A stretch of 64,000 nt of DNA from Rhizomys pruinosus. Lineage: Eukaryota > Chordata > Mammalia > Rodentia > Spalacidae. This document shows positions 34,547-42,679 of this stretch, one piece after another. The notes under the pieces are model-generated. The model ran no database searches. It had not been told where the DNA came from and saw only the letters and a program-made list of their open reading frames with translations. Both the position numbers and the translations under genes were made by a program. How positions within the stretch are numbered: position 1 is the first letter of the stretch; the number at the start of each line of letters is the position of its first letter. The stretch spans positions 557,718-621,717 of the forward strand of contig VZQC01010985.1 in the NCBI GenBank assembly GCA_009823505.1, read 5' to 3'.

Positions 34547-34740
34547 GGCTAGAAAAAAATGGCTCAGTGGGCAAGACTGCATACTACTCTGACAAAAGAC
34601 CTAAGTTTAGTTTCCAGCACCCACACAGGGTGGCTCATAACTACCTGTAATTCCATCCAGGTTCAGGGTATCCATCACCTTCTTCTGGCCAACAGATGTA
34701 AACACATGTCATATAAATTTAAATAATTTTTTAAAAACTA
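34547..34740 (+). mobile_element. B2/B3-type SINE, degraded
   Basis: GGCTAGAAAAAAATGGCTCAG start, TTTAGTTTCCAGCACCCACA, CACCTTCTTCTGGCC, then an AT-rich tail. Directly 3' of the L1-like insertion. Confidence 0.75.
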
Positions 34741-34794
34741 CACTGGAACCCATGTTCTTGGGAGTGTTTGATAAGTTTCTTGAAATACAATTTT

Positions 34795-35195
34795 TACACC
34801 ATATAATTCACCTATTTAATGTGTTAGTTTATTCAGCACCATTTTAGAATATTTTTGCTGCTCCAAAGGAAAGCCAATATCATTTTGCTATAGTCCCCTA
34901 ATCTCCATGTCCTACTTAGCTCTAGGTAACCACTAACCTGCTTTCTGTTTCTGTACATTTGGCCATTTCTTTCCTTTCCGTAGCCGAGTAATATTCTATT
35001 CTGAGTACACCTCATTTGAAAAGAATTGTTCATCTTTAAGGTCCACAACCTGATGTCTTGACATGTTACATTCGGTTATCCATTCACTAGCTGATAGACA
35101 TTTGGGTTGTTTCTACCTCTTGGCTACTGTGAAGAATGTTTCTGTGAGCATTGGGGTTGTTCGGGGGCTTATGTAGATGTGTGTTTTCGGTTCTC
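34795..35195 (-). mobile_element. Old LINE-1 (L1M type) fragment
   Basis: Minus-orientation text: CCATATAATTCACCTATTTAATG, GGTAACCACTAACCTGC, GAGTAATATTCTATTC, GACATTTGGGTTGTTTC, GTGTTTTCGGTTCTCTTGG. This is the classic old-L1 3' region. Confidence 0.82.
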
Positions 35196-35517
35196 TTGGA
35201 CTGAAAATATTATTTGCTCTTGTGCTTCATTAACAACAATATGTAATACAGATGAAGAGCCTAAAGCCTTGTAGCACACCCTGTATTGAGAGATGGTAAG
35301 AAGGCCAGGAAGAGGGCTGGAGAAGGACAAGCTCAACAAGCTGATTGTTCTGTCTGTGTCAGCCTTCCTGTGAGGGCATGATGTTACAGCAGTCACTCCT
35401 GACACTTAACTGCCCAAATCTTTATATTTTAGGGAAAAAATATATATGAGGGAACCTTTGTTTGAAATACAGGAGAGAAGAATGAAGTTTTGTTTCATTG
35501 CGGGTATTTTTGTTGTT

Positions 35518-35645
35518 ATTGTTTTGGTCTTTTTGAGACAGGGTCTCACTGTAGCTTCAGCCAGTCTGGAACTTGCTATGTAAACCAGGCTGGCCTCAAA
35601 CTCATAGAGATCTGCCTGACTCTGCCTCTGCCATTACACCTGGCT
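35518..35645 (-). mobile_element. B1 SINE with internal deletion
   Basis: Minus-orientation B1: TTTTTGAGACAGGGTCTCAC and CAGGCTGGCCTCAAACTCATAG, but the CCCAAGTGCTGGGATTAAAGG block is missing before CATTACACCTGGC. Confidence 0.85.
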
Positions 35646-36360
35646 TCAGGAAGGAAGTTTTTTTTTTTAAAACCACTAAGATATAGTTATACAAACACAC
35701 CACACACACAATCACTTTTAACTTGATCTATTTCTTTTTTATACTTTTGAAAATCTGCCTTGAGTCTTTCAATTATCCAGTGAAGACATGTTCTTCCTTC
35801 TCCGTGGAATTAAATTCTCATTCCCCATCTCATTCATTTTGTTCTTACCAAGGGAACTGGTGGCCTTGCAGGAAGTTTGTGTATCTGAGTTGAGGTGGTT
35901 TCTTCCAAGGACTTCTCTTCTGTCATAGCTGCAGCTCTCAGAGCTCTGTGTAGGAGAAATAGAGGCACACCTTGCCCTGGTGTCCTACTGTCTAGGTACT
36001 CTGGCCTGCTCAGCATCTGCCACCAGGTATGGGTGGCTAACAAGCCACTGAGAGGCAGAGAGGTTGAACTGTAAGAAAATGTCTTGTTGTTGAAAGGAAG
36101 AAAAGCCTCAGACTGCTACAGACATCAAACCCCTCTGTGGATCCTACTTGTAACAACTATTTATAATGAGTCCTAACAAAACTTACCTTCTAGGTGCCGA
36201 AAAGTTTTAATATGAGAGACTTTCTTACTCCATAGAACAAGGAGAAATATGATGATGATGAGGTCTCCAACTGTAAATTGGAGCCAACTGCTATAGAGGT
36301 AATCTGTAAACCAGTAAAACTGCCTTCTTTAATTGACTAATAAAATTAGGAACTGTGAAA
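35646..36360. other. Intergenic stretch
   Basis: No gene recognised. 36240-36360 directly precedes the L1-like copy and may be more of it. Confidence 0.4.
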
Positions 36361-37495
36361 AGGATTATTCTCTATTCAGAACCAAATATGATACTAAAGT
36401 CTCCTTAAGCTATGCACTTAAGCAAAATATATTAATACAGGAGAGCTCTGATATCAGCAATGGATTATTCTACCAAGGAGATGTTGGCCAGGGCATCCAA
36501 GCCCCCCCCCCCAAAAGATAAAGGTTTCTTGCCTGTAAACTGGGATACCTGCAAGAAGAGAGGCGATAAGGCCCTGTTGTCGAAGACCAGATGTAAGACC
36601 ATGTAAATGGGAAAGATGTATTGAGACCACACTTGCAAGTGTACAGTTGGTCTCTGGAATACCAGAGAGTGTTACCAAAGGCCATTAAACCAATAAAGCA
36701 AATATAGGTCTCCTTGAGTCAAGCAAGACTCCTCTGCCAGCACCAGCTACACCTCACCTGCCTGGAAATACTGTGCAGCAGTGGCAGCCATATGCCTGTA
36801 TATCCCAAATCTAATTGGCTATTAGCTCTCTCCTTGGAGGAATAACCCAAAGCTGATGCCACAAAATTACATCCTCTAGTGGTTAGGAGATGTTATAAGC
36901 CACAGTAAGACCCTGTCATATTTTACAGAAAAAATGTAATTCATGTATTAACATACCATCCAAACACCTGTGTCTATACCAAAGTAACCTACCATAAAAA
37001 TTAGTACTGTTTAAATACCTATATATCTAATTGCTTGTGCTTCATTAGTAGGATTGAAAGGTTATTCCTGGACAAACTGTCAGCCTATGAAAGGAAACAG
37101 CCAGAACTGACCAGAGTCCAAAACAACAGCTCCAGAGAAAGTAGAATGTTTTGCTTCTCGTCCACCTGTGCCCTTTTTCTAAGCCTAGGGAACAATTTGC
37201 GGAAGAGGGGTCATGGTAGAATGTAAGGGCTGCGATTGGGGTGAATGGTGAAACTACAGCAATATAGTCTGGACACTTATTTGATCAACTTGATTGAACA
37301 TACAAGCCCCCCTCTCCCCCCGCTGGATGGTGGGACCCTGGGGCTGTGTGAGTTTGGGCACAACTGCTTGCAAATTGTTTTTACATGAAGGATGCTTGTA
37401 CTCATAAATTATTACTTATTGTTAAAAAATGAAAAAATAAAGAAGTAATAAAAAAATTAAAAATAAATAAAGAAATAAAGAAATCATAAGATGAA
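36361..37495 (+). mobile_element. L1-like repeat family, long copy (tail type A)
   Basis: Plus-orientation copy whose body matches the minus strand of 24060-25047. It then runs through GGTCATGGTAGAATGTAAGGG into the same 3' segment as 34158-34532 (GGACACTTATTTGATCAACTTG, GGATGCTTGTACTCATAAATT). The G-rich tract is missing, and the end dissolves into A-rich (AAATAAAG)n DNA at 37430-37495. No ORF2-like frame is seen. It is best read as an extended L1 3' UTR or an L1-mobilised non-coding unit. Confidence 0.7.
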
Positions 37496-38449
37496 GATGC
37501 TAAAAAAAAAAGAAAATATCCTGTTGATTTGTCTTCAGATAAAAGTGCCATTTCATGTTCGAACTGGCAGTCTCTGGTGCTCACCTCTTTTGCTTACAGT
37601 GGTCCTCTCAGTTGCCACCATTGTGGGTTCTGAGAGGCCTTTCTACCTCTCCAGCAAGCTGTTCTTCCTTACTCAAACCCTAAGCATACCTTCTTCCTGC
37701 AGCTCAATATGGTGCTCCAAAGCATGAGCTGGAGAAGCCGGGCCAACATTGATCTGGGAGTCAGGAAACCTAGGGTCAGGCCTTGGCTCCCCACTGGAGC
37801 TCCTGACTCAGATTTGCCTCCTCATTCCACGCACCCTTAAGGAGAGATGTTCCCAAGCAGAAGACACAGCTTCAGCTTCTTCTTGGCTGTCTGGGAACAG
37901 GTGTGCCTTTTCACCTTGGCGCCTGCCCGGAAGACCTTCATCAGCTTCTCTTAGCTTTGTTCAAAACACCAGTACTAGGCAAACCTTGCTTAACGGAAGT
38001 AACAGTTTCTCAATTTGCTGTGAATAGACTGAGGTTGGGCCTTGTCCTTGACATTATTTAAACCTTCTATACCTCCTGGGACAAAGCACAGTTGATTTTC
38101 AGGAGTCTTTCAATTCCCATGGTCTAAGAATCGCACCTGAATTCCTGCCTTCCCACAGCCCCACAGAGATTCCACATGGACCCAACGGAAACAGGTGGGA
38201 GACAACTGGCTAAATGGAATGGTCCAATTAATATTGATGATAATTATTTTCTCTTCTTTAAAGGTGCTTTGATTCAGAGAGTGCTTGCACTCTGCAATTT
38301 TTTTTTCATTTTGCCTACAAAATGAATGCCAGTGTTAAGCATAGAAGTGGACACAAAGTAGTCTAAGACCGCCTTCCAAACCCTGCTCCTCCACCGGCTC
38401 ACTGTGGTCAGGCTTCGTGGATGTGTTGGGAGAGGCTGGTTTCAGTCTT
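37496..38449. other. Region immediately upstream of the CpG island
   Basis: Single-copy-looking DNA, 5' flank of Trabd2b. 38220-38300 is AT-rich with TTAATATTGATGATAATTATTTTC. No repeat or gene is recognised, so proximal regulatory content is plausible but unproven. Confidence 0.45.
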
Positions 38450-38951
38450 CAAATTCTTAGCTGCCTGCCCAGTGGGCACCCACAGCGGAGCCTGGGTCCG
38501 CGGAGCCCAGCATCAGGCTGGACGCCCTCTGGCGGCGGCGCTCGGGAGCTGCTGCCGACACGAGCTGGCCTCGGAAAAGAGAGGGAGGGGGGAGGAGGGC
38601 GGAGGAGGCGCGGGCAGGGGAGGAGAGGAAAAAGTTGCGCTGGGAAGTTTGGAAAGTTGGGAAGTGGCTGCTTCGGGCTTCGCCTCCCTCCACGAGTGTG
38701 TGAGGGAGCGAGCAGGGGAGCGAGCGCGGAGCCAGCGTGTGCCTGCCATGCCTAGCAGACCCCGCCTCGCCCCGCCGGGCGCGGAGCTCGCCCCGACTCC
38801 CTGCGGCCGCCCGGCCCGACGCGGCCCCGGCCCCCCGCCCCCCGCGCCGGGTCCTCCCCTCCCCCGCCCGGCGGCCCCAGCCCCCCGCCCGGCCCGGCTC
38901 CGCGCCGCTCTCCCGCCCTCCTCTCTCCTTCCCTCCCGGCCGCGGAGCAGC

Positions 38952-38999
38952 ATGGCGGAGCCCCGGCAGCGGCCGCGCGGCCGCCCGCCGCCCCTCTGA
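38952..38999 (+). other. Candidate uORF in the Trabd2b 5' leader
   Basis: A 15-codon open frame, MAEPRQRPRGRPPPL then TGA, begins at an ATG in strong context (A at -3, G at +4) 567 bases before the Trabd2b start. It ends well before the main ATG, so reinitiation would be possible. It matters only if transcription starts upstream of 38952. Its Arg/Pro-rich sequence is what GC-rich DNA gives by chance, so the interest is regulatory and not in the peptide. Confidence 0.4.
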
Positions 39000-39059
39000 G
39001 CTGGGCTCAGGGGCAGCTGGGCACCCCGGAGCCGACCCCCGCCCCGCTGCGCCCTGCGC

Positions 39060-39480
39060 CACACTTGTCCCACCGCGCGCCCCCTGGAGCGCCACGCACC
39101 CCTGGGACCCTTGCGCGCCCCGGGTCCCCAGCATAACCTGAGATCCCCAGTACCCGGGAGCTCAGGGCTGTCCCTGGAGCCCAGCGCACCCCAGGACCCT
39201 GACGCGGCTCCAGGACCACCACGAGCCCCAAGACCCCTGCGTGCTCTCAGAATCTGGGGGCTCGGCCAACCCGGCTGCGCGCCCTGGTGAGGGGGGCCCC
39301 GCCCCAGAGGATCCCCCTCTTCCAGCAGACGGAGCCCCGCCCCAGAAGGACCCCCAGGTCCGACAGGGACATCCAGCCACGCCCCAGAGGGCTCCCCAGG
39401 CATCGCGCGCCTGGAGCCCTGTGCTCCAGAAGATCCTCGGTGCCCAACTGGGGGCTCCCCGCCCTGCTGACGGGGCGCTG
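39060..39480 (+). repeat. Degenerate GC-rich array in the 5' leader
   Basis: The leader repeats variants of CCCCAGGACCC / CCCCAGAGGATCCC. Clear members start near 39189, 39208, 39297, 39335, 39377 and 39423; the last four are spaced about 38-46 bases. This looks like an old minisatellite-type expansion. Read on the minus strand it produces a long Gly/Pro/Ser-rich open frame with collagen-like composition, which I regard as an artefact. Confidence 0.5.
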
Positions 39481-39518
39481 CCCACGAGGGTTCCCCGCGC
39501 CCCGCGGGCCCCGGCAGG

Positions 39519-39620
39519 ATGCACACCGCCCTGGCGGGGCCGCTGCTCGCCGCCCTCCTCGCCACTGCCCGCGCCCGCCCGCAAGCCCCCGACGGAGGAC
39601 AGTGTCGGCCGCCCGGATCG
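39519..39620 (+). CDS. Trabd2b: Trabd2b (TIKI2) coding exon 1, signal peptide
   Basis: First coding exon of a TIKI-type Wnt protease, 34 codons in phase 0. The protein starts [19 protein letters not shown], a hydrophobic run (about residues 4-17) followed by Arg and Pro, as expected for a cleavable signal peptide that sends the protein into the secretory pathway. The mature part begins with [11 protein letters not shown]. The ATG has A at -3 and lies in a CpG island. The exon ends at TCG and is followed by the consensus donor GTGAGC at 39621. The last residues (RPPGS) join in frame to QRDLNSF of exon 2, as in the mammalian TIKI2 proteins I remember. An open frame continues into the intron to 39794 but is not part of the gene. 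Identification is by recalled family similarity. The start is well supported; the transcription start is not determined. Confidence 0.9.
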
Positions 39621-41548
39621 GTGAGCGAGCGCCTGCCCCACACTCTCCCGCCCGCCTGGGCACTGCAGCCCTGTGGGGCGATGGTTTGGGGCTTGCCTTC
39701 CTCGCCCACCTCAGCCCACTCGTTCCACCTTCGCCCTCCAGGAACAGCCTGCACGAGGTTCTCTAGCAACTGTCCTCCAGAGCTCCTGCTCTGAGCCCAG
39801 CCCAGCCCAGATGGGGAGATCTGGGTCCCGTTCTCCACTCGCTGACACCCTCTCCACTTTTGATTTGGCTTAGATGAACCCCTCAGTGATGGCTTTTGAG
39901 TGTCCTCTGACTGTTATCTTTACCCTTTGGTCTCGATGATTACGTCTGACCCTACCTTCCTACATTCCTTCTCTATGTACTCTGACTCCAGTCCTTTGGC
40001 TGTCTCTCACACATGGTCTTCCCAGGCTTCCTTGCACCCCTGCTCTAACCTAGGGCAGACTCTCCCTTGTGAGTCTCGTTTCTCTCTACACCCCAGGCCC
40101 CACCCAGCACCTATGGCCCCAAATGCTCTGGTTTCCTGAAAAGGCGGAAGAATCCGGTGGAAAGGATCATAAAGGACAGAAATGTTGGTCCAATATTTCC
40201 TTGTTTGTGTGTTGGGGGGAGGGCATCGAGTAACTACTGATTCTCCTAATTGTCCTCCCCGATTCAGGAACCCTTGATTTTCCCCCAGTAACTTTCTTTT
40301 CAAGTATAAATTAATGCATTGGCAATAACCTAAATAGGAGGCTTGGAGACCAGAACATTGTTGTAGGGACCCAGTGCTGCCTGGTTAACAGCTTGACCTT
40401 GGGCAAGGTGCACCTCTAGCAGCATAAAACAAGGATATCACCAGCTGACAGCTACTCATGCATCATGTAGTCAGACTGACAACTTTTGTTTGTTGGTAAA
40501 GTAAGGTGCTGCCCCCCCCCACCGCCTTGCAACATACAGTTTTCATTTGTGCTGGTATCAGGCAGAAAAATCTTATAAGTTGATCTAAAGTTCATAAGTG
40601 GCTAGTGGGAAATGGCCTGAGAGAGATGATTTTTCCCTACTCATGTTCCTTAATGGAGTCTTAATCAGTGTTTGTGCACCCCCTCGTATCCCCCTCGCCC
40701 CCACACAAACACATCCCTAGTGGAAGCTTAGGTTAGAGAAAATGACAGAATTGGGGATGGAGACCAGGTACACATTTTTGGTGGAGAAACCTGGAAAGCA
40801 CCCAGAATACGTACATTTCTTGGGATTAATTCTACGGAATCCTCTCCTCCCAAACCAGAAATTGATACTTGACTTGGCTTTACAAGGTTTTAAAGCACTT
40901 TCTCATCTATGGTCTCAGCTAGTGGAGCAAAGTAGCTAATACCTGGAACCTGCCCTCCAAGAAGAAAACCCTATCCCCACAATGAATGGGAAGTAGCTGT
41001 TGAAGTAGGTGTGCTATTTTTAATAGGTGTTCTGCTTTCAAAGTTCTTTTGGCATGTGTCTTCTAATGGTTGTAGTTAAAAGTTATATGACTTCCTCCGT
41101 TCTTGCCAGAGCAGGACTTTTGGTTCCCCTCTCCCCACCCTCCACATGAAACACCCCTGGTAAAGGTTTGGCTTGGCCAAGCATGAATGTTCTGAGATGC
41201 TGTGGCAGTCCTTGGCTCTCACAGCCATAAACAAAGCCTTCCTTCATTGCCCACTTCCTTTGTGCCTGGCACTGCTCTAGGCTGTGTCCTTTAAGAACTC
41301 CCGTTCTCGCCCCCATTTTATAGATGAGGAAACTGAGTATGGGATGTAAAGTGGTTGACTTAGGGTTATTCAACCAAGGGAAAAGCCAGGATTTGAAGGT
41401 TGGGCTTTCAGCTTGCAAAGCCCTTGCCAATGGGTCTCTGCTTTCTGGCCTCGTCCCCTTACCCCTGGCACTCATCCGTGCCAACTATGGTTGTGCTCTG
41501 CTGCCTTTGGCCTCACAGCTCTGCTTCTCTTCTCCTCTGTCTTTGCAG
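39621..41548 (+). other. Trabd2b: Trabd2b intron 1
   Basis: GT-AG intron of 1,928 bp between the signal-peptide exon and the catalytic exon. The donor is GTGAGC and the acceptor is a C/T-rich tract ending TTTGCAG. The first part is still GC-rich (edge of the CpG island). It holds MIR-like fragments at about 40370-40440 (+) and 41315-41400 (-) and a short poly-C tract at 40512-40520. I see no other exon in it. Confidence 0.88.
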
Positions 41549-41551
41549 CAG
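41541..41551 (+). promoter_or_regulatory. Trabd2b: NAGNAG tandem splice acceptor of exon 2
   Basis: The exon 2 acceptor reads TTTGCAGCAGAGG. Using the first AG (41547-41548) keeps Gln35; using the second (41550-41551) would delete that single residue without changing frame. The TIKI2 proteins I remember contain this Gln, so the proximal AG is the likely main site. Confidence 0.65.
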
Positions 41552-42109
41552 AGGGACCTGAACTCCTTCCTATGGACTATTCGTCGCCATCCCCCAGCCT
41601 ATTTGTTTGGCACCATCCATGTCCCCTACACCCGTGTCTGGGACTTCATCCCTGACAACTCCAAGGCGGCCTTCCAAGCCAGCACCAGAGTCTACTTTGA
41701 GCTGGACCTGACAGACCCTTACACCATCTCTGCATTGGCCAGCTGTCAGCTGTTGCCCCATGGGGAGAATCTGCAGGATGTGCTGCCTCGAGAGCTCTAC
41801 TGGCGCCTGAAGCGCCACCTGGACTATGTGAAGTTGATGATGCCCTCCTGGATGACTCCAGCACAGCGTGGCAAGGGGCTGTACGCTGACTACCTATTCA
41901 ATGCCATTGCCGGCAACTGGGAGCGCAAGAGGCCTGTCTGGGTGATGCTCATGGTGAATTCACTCACAGAGACAGATGTGCGCTCCCGAGGGGTGCCTGT
42001 GCTGGACCTCTACCTGGCCCAGCAGGCCGAGAAGATGAAGAAAAGCACCGGGGCTGTGGAGCGAGTTGAGGAGCAGTGCCACCCCCTCAATGGGCTCAAC
42101 TTCTCCCAG
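41549..42109 (+). CDS. Trabd2b: Trabd2b (TIKI2) coding exon 2, first half of TraB/TIKI protease domain
   Basis: Exon 2 adds 187 codons (residues 35-221) in phase 0. TIKI proteins are membrane-anchored, metal-dependent proteases that trim the N terminus of Wnt ligands and so block Wnt signalling in the producing cell. Visible TraB-family hallmarks are the first GxxH motif, GTIH at residues 55-58 inside [11 protein letters not shown], and the conserved acidic strand VYFELDL with Glu85. The later [12 protein letters not shown] segment also fits the fold, and an N-glycosylation sequon NFS lies at 218-220. The second GxxH motif and the C-terminal membrane anchor belong to later exons not found here; the full human protein is about 517 residues, so about 43% is present. 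The acceptor follows a strong pyrimidine tract and is a CAGCAG tandem; the donor is CAG|GTAGGA. An open frame upstream (from 41324) and read-through to 42349 are intronic. I see no frameshift or stop. Confidence 0.95.
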
Positions 42110-42679
42110 GTAGGAACCCACATACCAGCCCAGCCAGCAGCCCCTGGCTCTTCTGTCTTTGATTCTTGTGTTGCTCCAGCAGACAGACACAGCCAGGCCC
42201 TACCCAAAGAGCAAATATGTCTTTGGGGACTTGGTGCAGCACTGGGCGACTCTTGTTGGAGTCAGGGGAAGCCAGAGTTTGGGGGTTTTCTTCCATTTCA
42301 GTGGTTTCCTGTTGGGGATATCCACTCTCCACCTGCCGTGCTTGCCTGAGCAGAAGGAATTTCCCTGGGAGCATCACAGTGATAGAACCAGAAAGAGGGA
42401 GTTGCTTGTTTGCAGCAGGCTTCTCCAGGTCCGTGTGTCTCCAGAACGCAAGGCTACCCTGAAGCTGTGTTTGGACACATACCTGTGAGCATGTCTGTAT
42501 GGAGGAAGGGGACACGTGTCTGGGTTGTGCTGGCAGGGAAGGTGCTGTGGATGTGGCCTCCACCAGCACTGGTTAGCTTCAGGTTAAACACTGCACAATT
42601 CCCAGGGCCTTTGCTAGGAACTGCAACTCTGGGACTGCCTTCCTAAAACTGAGAGAATTTCCAGTCAGCAAGGAGAATT

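Larger units (their letters stand above)
38450..39650 (+). promoter_or_regulatory. Trabd2b: CpG island, promoter and 5' leader of Trabd2b
   Basis: About 1.2 kb of very GC-rich, CpG-dense DNA surrounds the first coding exon, in sharp contrast with the AT-richer flanks. It has many GC-box-like CCCCGCCCC / GGGCGG motifs (for example near 39297 and 39335), a polypurine stretch at 38575-38630 (GGAGGAGGGCGGAGG-like) and no TATA box that I can place. This is the usual TATA-less dispersed promoter of a developmental gene. The transcription start is probably somewhere between 38600 and 39000, but the sequence alone does not fix it. The island also contains long accidental open frames on both strands. 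Confidence 0.85.

Noticed and set aside
38421..38999. 192-codon plus-strand frame upstream of Trabd2b
   Set aside because: GC-rich composition artefact. Only the last 15 codons, from the strong-context ATG at 38952, are of possible interest as a uORF.
38513..39838. 441-codon antisense open frame, Gly/Pro/Arg-rich and collagen-like
   Set aside because: It lies entirely in the CpG island, where stop codons are rare on both strands. Its periodicity comes from the GC-rich leader array, it overlaps the Trabd2b first exon and it has no domain.
41324..42349. 341-codon single frame treated as a whole gene
   Set aside because: The first 75 codons are intron 1 and the last 80 are intron 2. Consensus splice sites at 41549 and 42109 and the match to TIKI2 fix the exon.
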